Shown piece after piece: positions 1-10,719 of a stretch of DNA of 64,000 bases. The stretch is from Clavaria fumosa (Eukaryota > Basidiomycota > Agaricomycetes > Agaricales > Clavariaceae), in the NCBI GenBank assembly GCA_951802425.1, contig OX637798.1:3472001-3536000 (forward strand). Direction: 5' to 3'. A program made the translations under genes and the position numbers. The notes below the pieces were generated by a model that worked only from the letters and a program-made list of their open reading frames with translations, had not been told where the DNA came from and made no database searches. Within the stretch, counting starts at the first letter, position 1. Every line of letters begins with the position of its first letter.

Positions 1-1266
1 CTCTGTCATGCATTGAGAGCCCAAGGGAAGATTGTGATTTGTGTGGTGTCCTCTGGAATTGCTGCTTTGCTTCTAAAGGGTGGAAGGACTTCCCATTCCA
101 GGTTCAAAATTCCACTTCAGGTTCATGAATCCTCTACCTGTGCAATCAAGAGGAATAGTATGGAGGCAGAGCTCTTCCAGGCAGCTCACTTAATCATCTG
201 GGATGAGGTGCCCATGCAACATTGTCACATCCCAGAGGCAGTCAACAACACTCTGAAGGACATTAGGGCCTGTGACAGGTTATTTGGAGGTCTCACTGTG
301 GTCTTTGGTGGTGATTTCCAGCAGACTCTGCCAGTCATTGTCAGAGGTTCCAGGCCTCAAATTGTGAGTGCTTGCATTCAAAGGTCAACCTTCTGGAGGC
401 AGCTCTCCATCATCACCCTCAAGAGGAACATGAGGCTGGGCTTGGGTGCTGCTGAGCAAGACTTTGCTCAGTGGCAACTGGATGTAGGACATGGGAAACA
501 CACAGATACAGATGACAATGTCACCCTCCCTGACTCCCTCCACTGTGCAGAGAACAGCCTGCAGTCCTTGGTGCACTCCACATACCCTGAAATTGATCAG
601 CTCCCCCACCCTCCTGACAACTACTTTTGTGAGAGGATGCTGCTCACTGCCAGAAATGAGGATGTACACAGGATCAATGCTCATGTCCTGCAAAGCTTTC
701 CTGGAGATGCACAAACATTTATCTGTGCAGACTCTACTGAATCAAGAGGTGATGAGCAGGACTCAATCCTATACCCTGTGGAGTACCTCAATGCCATCAA
801 TGCTTCTGGGCTTCCCTTAGCTGAATTGACTCTGAAGCTTGGCTGTCCTTTAATGATCTTGAGGAACCTCAATCCTGGCCAAGGGGTGTGCAATGGGACC
901 AGAGGGATCTTGACCAAAATGACCAGGAGGGTGCTTGAGGTCAGACTTTTGAGTGGGGACAATGCTGGGCAGTGCATCCTTATACCTCGCATTACTCTCT
1001 CTCCATCAGACCTCCAGCTCCCATTTCAGCTTCGTCGACGTCAGTTCCCTGTCTGTGTTGCCTTTGCCATGACCATCAACAAGTCTCAAGGGCAATCAGT
1101 GAAGCATGTTGGATTGGCTCTGCAGACTCCTGTCTTCACTCATGGACAGTTTTATGTGGCAGTATCAAGGGTGACATCAGTGAATAGGATTAAGGCCATT
1201 TGGACTCATACTTCCCCCCAGCCTGTAACCAAGAACATTGTATATACTGAAGTATTGTTGGACTGA
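1..1266 (+). CDS. Helitron Pif1-like helicase, C-terminal part (5' end outside window)
   Basis: The frame is open from the first base of the window to a TGA at 1264-1266, so the start lies upstream. The visible part carries Pif1/RecD-family helicase motifs in order: SSGIAALLL with GGRTSHSRFKIP (motif Ia region), IIWDEVPM (motif II, Asp-Glu of Walker B), GGDFQQTLPV (motif III), LKRNMRL (motif IV region), TINKSQGQS (motif V) and FYVAVSRV (motif VI). The Walker A loop must lie just left of the window. The GGRTSHSRFKIP wording is typical of the helicase half of eukaryotic Helitron RepHel proteins, which act in rolling-circle transposition. The RepHel stop codon normally sits near the 3' end of the element, and a Helitron-type terminus follows 300 bp later (1541-1568). 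No break is visible in this part. A cellular Pif1 helicase is the alternative, but the following terminus argues against it. Confidence 0.85.
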   Translation, partial: LCHALRAQGKIVICVVSSGIAALLLKGGRTSHSRFKIPLQVHESSTCAIKRNSMEAELFQAAHLIIWDEVPMQHCHIPEAVNNTLKDIRACDRLFGGLTVVFGGDFQQTLPVIVRGSRPQIVSACIQRSTFWRQLSIITLKRNMRLGLGAAEQDFAQWQLDVGHGKHTDTDDNVTLPDSLHCAENSLQSLVHSTYPEIDQLPHPPDNYFCERMLLTARNEDVHRINAHVLQSFPGDAQTFICADSTESRGDEQDSILYPVEYLNAINASGLPLAELTLKLGCPLMILRNLNPGQGVCNGTRGILTKMTRRVLEVRLLSGDNAGQCILIPRITLSPSDLQLPFQLRRRQFPVCVAFAMTINKSQGQSVKHVGLALQTPVFTHGQFYVAVSRVTSVNRIKAIWTHTSPQPVTKNIVYTEVLLD

Positions 1267-1540
1267 TAGCCATGCCATATATTTCTCTTTTTCTTTTTAA
1301 AATACTTAACTACAGATCTCAACAACCACCTACTTGCTGACCAATTTCATGTAATAAATTTATGTAATCTGCTTAGAGTTCAATAACCACTCATCAGATT
1401 TGCAGGTGTGGGAATGAAAATTCCCATATCAACAAAGACTACAATACTGAAATATTCATAGCTCAGCAACCACTGGGCCAATCTTCACCAATATTTTAAC
1501 AGTATCTGTACACCACTCAATTAACATTTTCTCTTCCTCC

Positions 1541-1568
1541 TTGCAGTGTCTGCAAGGGTTTTTGCTAG
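1541..1568 (+). mobile_element. Helitron 3' terminus (hairpin plus CTAG)
   Basis: A perfect 6-bp stem with 3-nt loop (TTGCAG-TGT-CTGCAA, 1541-1555) is followed by nine bases and CTAG (1565-1568), then T. Helitrons end in CTRR preceded by a short hairpin and insert between A and T. Position, spacing and the upstream helicase all fit. The same terminus recurs at 3116-3143. Confidence 0.75.
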
Positions 1569-1600
1569 TCTATATATTAAATGACAGTTGTCCATGCTGA

Positions 1601-1776
1601 CACATAACTTTACTAAGCATTGGTCAGCAACTTTACAGTGCGAAGTTTTGCCAATTTCAAACTCAGATAAGAGCACTTTTCTAGAACTCACATAACTTTA
1701 CTAAGCATTGGTCAGCAACTTTACAGTGCGAAGTTTTGCCAATTTCAAACTCAGATAAGAGCACTTTTCTAGAACT
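1601..1776. repeat. two tandem copies of an 88-bp unit
   Basis: The block beginning CACATAACTTTACTAAGC at 1601 is repeated from 1689 with no visible difference, ending in TCTAGAACTCA. It lies near the 5' end of the candidate non-autonomous Helitron. Confidence 0.9.
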
Positions 1777-2119
1777 CAACAACCAATAGATGGAATTACA
1801 TGAAACTTTGTAGGTAGATAGGTCCCTATAAGGAGACCCTCCATTAATATTTTCAAGATTTTATCAGTAGAATTGCGGGCGTGGGAACAAATCCGCGTCG
1901 TGCCAATTTTAAACTCCGACGTTCCAAAAAGTCGCCTTGGGCACACCTTTATGGCTATGTCCCAGCAACAACTTCATAGATCCTTGCCAGATTTGGAGGG
2001 TAGGTTGGTAGCTATGGGTAGTGTCTGCGGTAATATTTACATGAATTTACCTAATTTAATAGAGGTGCAAGAGGCAAAATTGTGGCTGTTACACTCAAGA
2101 TTTCCTTTTGTGGCAACAC

Positions 2120-2975
2120 TCTGATTGTCAGAGATGGATGGCAAGGATGTGGTGGAGGGAGGGTGAGGGGGTGTGAGGGGAGGGTGTATAGGCAAGACAG
2201 GGGGGTGGATGGGCAGGGTGGTGGAGTGAAGTGAGGATGTATGGGCAAATATGTGAGAGAGGTGAGAGTAAGGGGGTGTGAGGGGAGTAAAGGGTGTGAG
2301 GGGAGTAAAGGGGGTGTGAGGGGGTGTGATGGAGAGAGGGTGAGGATAGGCAGGGTGAGTGAAGTGAGAGGGGGTGAGTAAGGAGGTAAGAGGGTGTAAA
2401 GGGGGTGTGAGTGGTTGTGAAGGGTAGCCGAGTGAATGATGCATGAGATTTGGGCAGAGAGTAAAGGCAAGGGAAGGGGGTATGGGCAAGGAGGTGAGAG
2501 TGAGGGGGAGTGAAAGGGAGTGAAAGGGAAGTGAAGGGGGTGTGAGGGGGATTTGTCAGGGTGTGAGCATGTGAGGTGGGTGTAAGGGTAAGTGAGGGGT
2601 GTGAGGGAGTGAAAGGGAAGTGAAGGGGGTGTGAGGGGGATTTGTCAGGGTGTGAGGGTGTAGGTGGCTGAGAGTTTGGGAGGGTGAAGATGATTGAGTG
2701 AGTGTGAGTGGGTGAGTGAGAGAAGGGTGTGTGAGTGGGTTAGTGAGGGATAAGTGAGCATGTGTGATGGTGAGGTTAAGTGGGGTAGGGTAAGGTATGA
2801 AAGTGAAAGTGATGGTAATGGTGAATGAGGGGTGTAAATGCATGTGCAGGATTAGGTTATGTGAATTATAAGGGTTATGTGGGTTATGTGGGCTGTAAGT
2901 GTTACAAGGGTGATGAGGGTGATGAGGGTGATGAGGGTTATGAAGGTTATGAGTGATGAGGGTTATTGGTTTGTG
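2120..2975. repeat. G-rich minisatellite-like tract (GGGTGTGAGGGG-type)
   Basis: The plus strand is a long irregular array of GGTGTGAGGGG, GTGAAAGGGA and GATGAGGGT words. A block around 2518-2545 recurs around 2608-2645. The minus strand is open in more than one frame only because it lacks T-rich codons; the Pro/His/Leu/Thr-rich translation is low-complexity and not supported as a gene. Confidence 0.8.
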
Positions 2976-3588
2976 TTCTGGCATGTCTTGGTAGTATAAT
3001 ACTTGAGACTACAAACTTAAATACTAAAATATTTATATCTCAACAACCACTGGGCCAATCTTCACCAAATTTTCAGGGTATCTCAACACCACTTAACTAA
3101 CATTTCTTTTCCTCCTTGCAGTGTCTGCAAGGGTTTTTGCTAGTCTCTAAGTGACCCAAAGGTTGCGATGAAGTTGCAGGCTTCCACAGGCATTTTGAAG
3201 CTTAGTTTTAGTGAGACACAATGATCACAGATTTAATTTGAGTAGATTGTCTAAGACGAAATTTCTAATTTTTGCCTCAATATTTAAATATGAGCACTTG
3301 TGGTGTAATATAAAATTATTGAGGTCAAAATCAAAGATTCTGCCTTTGACAATCTGTTTAAAATAATTCTAGAATTGTTTTATCTCACTAGAATGAATTG
3401 CCAAACTCAATAGAGAGGTCAGAAAGGTGAAAATGATGAGTACAATACCAAATTGCATATATTGGGTGAGATAAAAATTGTAAAAATATTCTGATTGCTG
3501 GGGAATATGGACAACATACATAGAAACACTAAAACTAAGCTCAAAAGTGGCTGAGGAATGTAGGAAATGGCACACAGATATCTGCATC

Positions 3589-3897
3589 ATGCATGGACAG
3601 GCTGTAGATGGGCTCATGTGCACTGGGCATGCAATGAACCTGTTCGACCTTGGCATCATAGGCAACTGCCATGATTTCTGGAGCAGGGGCCGTGAGCTCG
3701 GTGTCGAGTATGAATGGCTGTATGAAGTGCCCCCAGAGGGCTTCATGGAGGCGTGCCGCCGGCGCGAGCATGAGGAGAACGATGATTCAGGGCGGTATGG
3801 GAAGCGCGGCACTGGTAAAGGCTTGTTGCTCACTATGGGCCAGAGCTTGGGTATTGGGAGTAGCCGTGATGGGTATGAGCCTGTCAGGCAGGTGTAG
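3589..3897 (+). CDS. short hypothetical ORF, unrecognised
   Basis: The first ATG of this open frame is at 3589, giving about 102 residues, with acidic and basic stretches and no recognised domain. Base composition is more GC-rich than the flanks. It follows the second Helitron terminus and precedes a repeat family, so it could be a captured gene fragment. An overlapping minus-strand frame is also open, so coding is uncertain. Confidence 0.2.
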   Translation: MHGQAVDGLMCTGHAMNLFDLGIIGNCHDFWSRGRELGVEYEWLYEVPPEGFMEACRRREHEENDDSGRYGKRGTGKGLLLTMGQSLGIGSSRDGYEPVRQV

Positions 3898-3913
3898 TGC
3901 GACCAAGCCTTAA

Positions 3914-4450
3914 AGACCTGCCAAATTACTGACCCACCTCCACTACCTGGTGTTCTGCCTTCCACAGACCAGATACAAAAAAGCTTTTAGTGTAAAAAGT
4001 GTTCCAAATAATTATTTAAACAAATTCTTCAAGTACAATTAGGGTGTGACATGGGTATGGGTAACCCGCACAGGTTTCCTGGCAGGTACGGGTACGGGTA
4101 GGGTACGGGTAAGCATTCTGCTACCCGTGCGCTTTAAAATAAGCCCTAGAACATCCAAAACAGACAGGAATTGGTTGAGATATGCTTATAACAATCTGAA
4201 ATCACTGTTTCAAGCATATCTCACTCAATTCTTGTCCATTTTCAATGTTCTAGGGCTCATTTTGATGGGTAAACCTGCTGGGTATGGGTACAGGTACATC
4301 CTGGGTGCAGGTACAGGTCAGCATTGAGATACCCATGGGTTTACCTGTGTCACACCCTAAGTACAATTTTGCTTCATTCCTGAGATATGCTCCATGTACA
4401 TGCCATATGGGACCTGGCAATTCCCACACAAAAGCTGTGCCACACATACA
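3914..4450. repeat. dispersed repeat, interrupted here by a MITE; inverted copy at about 8035-8215
   Basis: The segment around 3914-4039 (GACCCACCTCC..CTACCTGGTGTTCTGCC) and its continuation after 4367 (TTTGCTTCATTC..GAGATATG) match the reverse complement of 8035-8215. The inverted copy lacks the 320-bp element at 4040-4359, so it acts as an approximate empty site. Function unknown. Confidence 0.7.
4040..4359. mobile_element. hAT-type MITE 1 (TIR TAGGGTGTGACA)
   Basis: Both ends read TAGGGTGTGACA as inverted repeats, and internal arms (CCCTAGAACAT..TTGAGATATGCTT against AAGCATATCTCA..ATGTTCTAGGG) make the element fold back almost completely. An exact 8-bp target duplication AGTACAAT flanks it at 4032-4039 and 4360-4367. 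Eight-bp TSDs and short TIRs are characteristic of the hAT superfamily. There is no coding capacity. Confidence 0.88.
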
Positions 4451-4545
4451 GCCACAAACTTGCCAAATCAGTGACCCACAAATGTTCTTGCCCATTTCTC
4501 AGTCAATTCTCAAGCAATTCTCAAGATTTTTTTTTGATAAGACAC
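4410..4545. repeat. dispersed repeat, inverted copy at about 25425-25555
   Basis: The stretch from GACCTGGCAATTCCC to AGTCAATTCTCAAG reappears in reverse orientation near 25425-25555 with modest divergence. It holds no convincing ORF. Confidence 0.7.
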
Positions 4546-4994
4546 TATTTGATCTGTAGATTAATGTGGAAATGTCAAAAGAAAATATTTTATGTACTAA
4601 TCCACCAAAATAAAATGGGTCTCAATTTAAATAGTGACATTTCATGTATCCAAATGATGGTGTTAGGGCCTGTCCTGTCTTGTAAATAGCACCAAAGCTT
4701 GATTCATTGGTGACTGGTCTTGTAAACTCACTAAGACCAATCAACTGTTGAGAATACTTGGTCCCAGAAGGTCATGAAAATGTCTGGCAAAGTGTAGGAA
4801 TGGGGAAAGACAAGTGGGGAAAGGGAAAATGTTGCTAGGAAGGTCACAGAGTTGATAGATGAAGTGTAGAAGGGGAAAAAGACAAGTTGGGAGAGGGAGG
4901 ATGTCACTGAGAAGGTCGCAAAGTCAATAGACAAAGTGTAGAAAGAGAAATAGACAAGTTAAAGAGAAAGGGATGTTGCTGGGAAGGTTGCAAG

Positions 4995-5248
4995 TAGTGT
5001 TTTAAAGTCCAGTCCTTGAGACTGGAAAAAGACCACAACTGAACTGGACCAGACTGCAAAAAGACCGCAAATGAGAAGACTGATGTTAGGTCCAGTCCAG
5101 TTCATGCAAAAAGACCAGTTTTTTGCCAAAAAACCAGTCTAAAACCAGTCCAGTTCAGCCAAAATTCAAGAAATCAATGAACCAGTCCTGGTCCAGTCTT
5201 TTCACAAGGAGGGGAAAAAACCAGACTGGACTGGACTTTAAAACACTA
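4995..5248. mobile_element. hAT-type MITE 2 (TIR TAGTGTTTTAAAGTCCAGTC)
   Basis: Terminal inverted repeats of about 20 bp begin TAGTGTTTTAAAGTCCAGT. The flanking 8-bp duplication GTTGCAAG is exact at 4987-4994 and 5249-5256. The interior is a run of GACCAGT/ACTGGTC words and A-rich segments with no ORF. Confidence 0.88.
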
Positions 5249-5256
5249 GTTGCAAG

Positions 5257-5531
5257 TGGTCACAACTGTGTCAAAAAGTAGGTTGATGAAGGCGATGACT
5301 TTGCCAACTGATGGGAGAACCTGTGGGGTTCAAGAAGTCAGTACCAAGATGAATAAAGGAAGATACTTAGGCACATGAGTTTGTACAAGCAGATGAGTTA
5401 GAAAAGAGCAGAATGTGTCTTGGTGTTGTTGAGGTCACCAAGTGAGACAAGACCTATCAATTGTGATGGTCCCAAGCTCAAAGGGCATAATAGCCTCAAG
5501 CTTAAACCAATGTGCATCAATACCAAGTCTA
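5257..5531. other. no gene seen
   Basis: This AT-rich stretch between MITE 2 and the large palindrome shows no credible ORF or structural element. Confidence 0.5.
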
Positions 5532-7104
5532 CATTTACCTTTCAAATTATGTTCTCCTTCTTGTCCAGTAGTCTATAACTATGTTGATTATGATCTGAGG
5601 ATCCTCCCGTAGTTATAGTTATGCATATGATTATTTAACTAGGTTGTGACCCATGACCAGTCATCTTTGCGACCTTACCTACAGTGACTCAAAAAACTGT
5701 CTGGATGTTTTGTGCTTTTGGATTATTTCAGCAATATCTCAATAACAGGTTAAGATGCAGACATGTAAAAGACACCATCTGATAGCCCTACTTCTTGGCT
5801 ATCTCTCTATGCATTCAGCTTTAATATATGTTTGGTTTAAGCTGAGATATTTGGCCTTGTTTGTGGGTGTGTCATCCAGACAGTTTTTTTGCAGGCATCA
5901 AAAAGTAGAATAATTGAATGAATTTGTTGAATGGACATCTCAATAAACAAAATAATGCTCCCAGACCACCTTCTAGTATGCCTAGCAGTGTTTTAGAAGT
6001 GTTGGGAGTTATGCAAAGTACAAAATTACTTGTTGTTTACTTACAGTGACTCAAAAAATGGTACAGATGTTTCATGTTTTTGGATTATGTCAGCAATATC
6101 TCACTAATGACTAAATGAGGAAACATATAAAATGCATAATCTGATAGCGCTCCTGCTCAGCCATCTGTCCATATATTTAGCTTCAACACAAGTCCAGCAT
6201 AAGTTAAGATATTTGCATTTGTTTGTGAGGGTGTCATCCTGACAGTCATTTGCAGACATTCAAAGTAGGTAAACAACAAGTAATTTTGTACTTTGCATAA
6301 CTCCCAACACTTCTAAAACACTGCTAGGCATACTGTAGCTCAGGTTTACACACTCTCCCTTTGATTTCTAAGCTTATTTTGGAGATGGGAAGCTACCTCA
6401 GCCTTGTTTGTGGTGATAAGCTGTACTGAATTATAGCAACTGGGGGTCAAAAGTGACCAAATCACTTTCAGGAAGAGTCCTAGAAGTCTGATAGCACAGT
6501 CCAGAGACAGTATAGTGGCTAACACAAAGCCTAACAGCAAATTTGTGACAGGAATCACCATTTCCCACCATAGAGATGATGGATGCCTTACCCTTAGTAG
6601 GGAGCTACTTCATGGTGGGAAAGTTGGAGGAAAGTAAAGGAAGGCCCTCCTTATATACTAGAAGGTGGTCTGGGAGCATTATTTTGTTTATTGAGATGTC
6701 CATTCAACAAATTCATTCAATTATTCTACTTTTTGATGCCTGCAAAAAAACTGTCTGGATGACACACCCACAAACAAGGCCAAATATCTCAGCTTAAACC
6801 AAACATATGGTAAAGCTAAACACATAGAGAGATAGCCAAGAAGTAGGGCTATCAGATGGTGTCTTTTACATGTCTGCATCTTAACCTGTTATTTAGATAT
6901 TGCTGAAATAATCCAAAAGCACAAAACATCCAGACAGTTTTTTGAGTCACTGTAGGTAAGGTCGCAAAGATGACTGGTCATGGGTCACAACCTAGTTAAA
7001 TAATCATATGCATAACTATAACTACGGGAGGATCCTTGGATCATAATCAACATAGTTATAGACTACTGGGGACAAGAAGGAGAACATAATTTGAAAGGTA
7101 AATG
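5532..7104. repeat. large nested palindrome with Tc1-like inner ends
   Basis: Arms of about 447 bp (5532-5978 and 6655-7104) are near-identical inverted copies, beginning CATTTACCTTTCAAATTATG and containing TACAGTGACTCAAAAAACTG at 5680 and its complement at 6935-6954. Inside lies a second inverted repeat: 5979-6040 pairs with 6266-6335 (AGCAGTGTTTTAGAAGTG against its complement), with another TTACAGTGACTCAAAAAA end at about 6042. The CAGTGACTC ends flanked by TA match the end of the Tc1 relic at 8325. The structure suggests Tc1-type non-autonomous elements inserted in inverted or nested fashion. Confidence 0.75.
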
Positions 7105-8322
7105 CAGCTGACCATTGGTGGCACATTTGAGTGTTAAGGTTGCAGTGTCATGAGGTAGGTCACATGGGTGATGCTAGTGGTGCAGGTGACCTTGGGCAGG
7201 GGGTCACATGAGTAATGCTGGTAGCACTGGTGGTGTTATAGCACTGGTGATGTTGGTAGTGCTGGTAGTAGCAGTAGTGCTAGTGGTGCATGGCAAGTCA
7301 TGTGCCAAATGAAGAGATTGCACAACTGCATGTTGCATGTTGATATGAGGGGTTTGGGTGGGGGATATGCATAAGGTGGGCTTGCAAGGAGTTGTGCAAG
7401 TGTGGTGTTGTGGTCACAAGTATGGTGGGATAATGTGGGTGGTTGAGGAAGGTTCTGGGAAGTGACTGTGACTGTCAGAGGTGTATGGGGCAGTCCACAA
7501 GGTTACATAGGGGTGTTGGGAGGCTCATAGGTGCTGATATGGCTGAATTGGGAAAGGAAAAATGGGTGGATCCTGACAGATGGCTTGTGCAATCTTGATT
7601 TCCAAGGCTCTGGAAATAATACTGGAGTGCTTGTGGGTCTATGTGACTCACATTTCATGCAAAATTTTAAATTCTGTGCTGTTCTGAATATGCTGAGTAC
7701 TCTGTTCCTTCAGAACATTGCTCATGCAGTAGCATAGTTGGAACCATTATTAAAATAGTTCAGAAATGATGCAGTTGAGCTAGTACAAATATTATACACA
7801 TCAGGATTCAGGACAGGCAATGGAAAAGCTGGCATAGTCATCAATTCTCCAAATCTTTCTGTGCCATAGTGGTTGCACAGCCACAATTACCCAATTAGTC
7901 CACTCACATCCCATACTCCCCATACCTGGTGTTTTGGCTTCCACAGCATGATTCAAGCTTCGTTTTGGTGAGACAAAATGTTCCTATGATATTTGAGACA
8001 ATCCTTCAAGATAGATTTTCTTTATTTGGTCTCATTGTTGAGATATGGTATGTACATGGGGCATATCTCAATGAAGCAAAATTAAAAAAATCAAGCTTGA
8101 AGGATTTGCTTTAATAGTTATTTGGAACACTTTTATACTCAAAGTTTTTTTGTATCTGGTCTGTGGAAGGCAGAACACCAGGTAGTGGAAGTGGGTCACT
8201 AATTTGGCATGTGTGCTGCTTTGTGTGTGTCATGTGATTTTGGCTGATGCTGCCAGGTTCAATGCCATATCTCAGCAACGAGGCCAAATAAAGAAAGTCT
8301 TATCTTGAAAGACTGTCTCAAA
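7105..8322. other. no gene seen; GGTN-rich tract and inverted dispersed repeat
   Basis: Around 7160-7290 the sequence is a loose array of GTGGTG, GCTGGTAG and ACTGGTG words. About 8035-8215 is the inverted copy of the repeat at 3914-4450. Only short open frames occur. Confidence 0.5.
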
Positions 8323-8324
8323 TA

Positions 8325-8897
8325 CAGTGACTCACAAACTGTTCAAGTGTTTTGCACTTTTGAAATGATTCACTGATAACACTCCAGATAACACAGCTAA
8401 AATTACGAAGGTAGCCATGCCTCTTGGCTACAACTTTGCTCTATAGTGTGAGATACTATTTCCATTTTGGTAATGTTATTACATCATTTTCTTTGTCATG
8501 TCATTCAAACAGTTTTGTTACTGATAATCTTATAAGTTAAATGTGTGAGTATTAGTGTTTAATATGGCCTCTTTTTGCCTTCAACACACCCCTCAATCTT
8601 TCTAGGCATGCTTTCAATTAATCCCTGACAAACAGAAGCAAGTATCTTGTTCCACTTCTCTTCCACCCTCTCCCACAACTTTAACACTCCACCTGGTGCC
8701 CTTTCATACTCTCATACTCTCTAAACCTCCTCTTAAGATGACTCCACAGATGTTCATTGGGATTGAGGTCTGGAGATTAAGCAGGCCATATGAGGGCCTT
8801 AAAATCATATTTCTTCAGCCAATCTTTGGCCTGGTAGCTCTGGTGCTTGGGGTCCCCATCATGCTGCAATATGATATCTTCAAGGATCTTGTCATAG
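8325..8897 (-). pseudogene. Tc1/mariner transposase relic, C-terminal part and element end
   Basis: Reading leftwards on the minus strand, the DD34E core is recognisable: QHDGDPKHQS with the second catalytic Asp, then WPA-stop-SPDLNPNEHLW with the catalytic Glu, then WNKILASVCQGLIESMPRK and a stop at 8559-8561. The stop at 8777-8779 is TAA where Tc1 proteins have Gln, and a frameshift follows the LKRRF segment. The element end at 8325 reads CAGTGACTC and is preceded by TA, the Tc1 target. The gene is cut at 8897 by a gypsy LTR and resumes at 24748, after the matching CATAG target duplication. It cannot be functional. Confidence 0.85.
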
Positions 8898-9201
8898 TGT
8901 CAGACTTAGTCTCACGCTTCACACAGCTTAACATAAGGTTGATGATGACGATACTAACATAAGGGGAAAAGGGTACAAGTAGGAAAAAGATGTAGTATAT
9001 ATAGTGGGAACCCCAGGAGTTGCTGGTGTTCCCATGCTTGGACCCCATGAGTCACATGATACACCCAGGCCTGGGTCATGTGACTTTTGCATTACATAAT
9101 CTGCCACCCATCCGGGTCATGTGACTTTCATGCGATCTTCCTGCATCTCTTTCGCAACCCTCCCTCTTGCTTCTCAGGTGCTTATGTAAGCAGTCCTGAC
9201 A
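8898..9201 (-). repeat. 3' LTR of outer gypsy element
   Basis: The 304-bp repeat has TGTCAG and CTGACA ends. It aligns with the split 5' LTR and with the solo LTR at 24851-25152. A TATATA box and the ATGTTAGTATCG segment (sense strand) are inside. A polypurine tract on the minus strand, TTAAGAGGGGGGTGA, abuts it at 9202-9216. Confidence 0.88.
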
Positions 9202-9212
9202 TCACCCCCCTC

Positions 9213-10355
9213 TTAAGGCTGGGCGTCTTGACCAGCCAATTTTGCTTTGTCATGGTGTTGCTGGAAGAAGTCCTGGAGTAACAGCATAATGTTAGTGAGG
9301 TTGCAATGAGGCTCCCAAGTGTTCTCCTCCACCAGGTATCCCAACCACTTCACCAAATACTTCACTCCCCATCCAACCTTCTTGACATCAAGAATTGCCT
9401 CCACATCATACTCCAAGTGGTCATCGTCAATTGTGGGGGGTGGGGGTGGAGGCAAGTTCTGGGAAGGGAAAGAGGGGGCAACATATGGGGTGAGTAGCAG
9501 CTCATTGAAAACCTGGTGAATGTGCCATGCTTGAGGGAGCTTGAGCTGGTACGCAGCTGGTCCAACATTTTCTTCAATGGCAAAGGGTCCAGTGCGCTTG
9601 TTATCAAGCTTCTTGGAGGGTTGATCCATTTTCAGGTTCTGAGTGTCCAGCCAGACTAAGTCCCCCTTTGAGTATTCACGACTTGGGCACTTTCCCTTAT
9701 CATAGCTGGCCTTCATTGCATCTGCTGCCTTCCCCATTGCTTCCCTGGCTGCTCTTTGGGATTCCGTGAGCTTGGCCATCCACTCATCCGCCATAGGGTT
9801 CACTTCAGTAGGTGGCCAGATACCGCCATTCCAAGGGTGCCGGCCATACTCCAGATAGAAAGGCGTGAATCCAGTGGCTGAGTGCTCACAGTTATTGAGT
9901 GCAAACTCTGCTGTAGACAGCCACTCTGCCCAATCATCCTGCAGATGGTCAACATAGGCCTGGAGATACACTTCCACTTCCTGGTTGACCCATTCTGTCT
10001 GCCCATCCATTTGTGGGTGGAAGGCTGTACTTGGGTTCGCCTTGACCCCAATCATCCCATAGAACTCCTTCATGAATCTGGACATGAATTGGGTTCCCTG
10101 GTTGCTCACAACTTTCTGTGGGACTCCATGGTTGCGGAAGACCCAGTCTCGAAGGATCTGAGCAGCACCAAGTCCCATGAGGTCAAGGCCAATTGCCTTG
10201 ATGAGAGTTCGCTTTGTGAACTTGTCGACAATGACAGGGATTGCATTGTGACCATGTGAGAGGGGGAAAGGCCCAACAATGTCCCAAGAGATAACTGCCC
10301 AGGGGCTCTCAGGGACAGGGTGTGGATGGAGTGGGGCAGCACACCTGGTATGGCT
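9213..10355 (-). pseudogene. gypsy integrase core with C-terminal chromodomain (outer element)
   Basis: The minus-strand frame is open from 10355 to a stop at 9213. It encodes an integrase core (SWDIVGPFP with the first Asp, VSNQGTQFMSRF where the second Asp would be expected, and DGQTEWVNQ with the Glu), a GPFAI-type tail and a chromodomain (EYDVEAILDVKK, YLVKWLGY, NTWEP). In other gypsy proteins the second motif reads SDxG, so VSNQG shows Asp replaced by Asn. No in-frame start exists because the upstream part is frameshifted. It would integrate element cDNA, with the chromodomain guiding target choice. The missing Asp, the frameshift and the upstream stops make this a relic. Confidence 0.82.
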
Positions 10356-10719
10356 TTACTCATTGGCATGTCTCACATCCACCTGCATATCGATTGGAAT
10401 CCTTCACCATGCCCACCCACCAGTAGGACCTCAACAGTGCTGCCCTCAGCTTTCACAGACCAGGGTGCCCAGTGATGGGGAGGTCATGCTCAAAGGTGAG
10501 CACTGCCTCATGTGCTTCTGGGGGCACCCATGTGATTTCCGCCTTCCGCCAGAGTCCCATCTGATCTCTCATCCACTCATCATCAAGCTCCTCTGGCTTG
10601 TGCACATGTACTGTGCTGTTTTTCTGGAGTAGTGTTTCCATTTCCAATGTGAATGACACACAGACTTCTGTTAGGGATGGGAGTAATCCCATAGTCAGAG
10701 TGCAGAGTATCTGGTGCAT
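10356..10719 (-). pseudogene. degenerate integrase zinc-binding region (outer element)
   Basis: On the minus strand, fragments in different frames read EHDLPITGHPGL and YAGGCETCQ-stop-VKPYQ, the H2C2 zinc-binding N-terminus of gypsy integrases. The stop after CETCQ is TGA where related proteins have Arg. Upstream residues (PEELDDEWM and so on) are the linker after RNase H. Confidence 0.65.

Larger units (their letters stand above)
1569..3143 (+). mobile_element. candidate non-autonomous Helitron, head-to-tail with the first
   Basis: Directly after the CTAG of the first terminus the sequence reads TCTATATATTA, a plausible Helitron 5' end (TC start). At 3116-3143 the same hairpin (TTGCAG-TGT-CTGCAA) and CTAG|T recur, preceded by about 100 bp similar to the region before the first terminus (the AACCACTGGGCCAATCTTCACC segment is shared). 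The interval has no transposase and contains a duplicated 88-bp block and a G-rich tract. The 5' end is inferred; the 3' end is directly visible. Confidence 0.5.

Noticed and set aside
2037..2984. Minus-strand Pro/His/Thr-rich ORFs over the G-rich tract
   Set aside because: Low-complexity translation of a minisatellite; two frames open at once.
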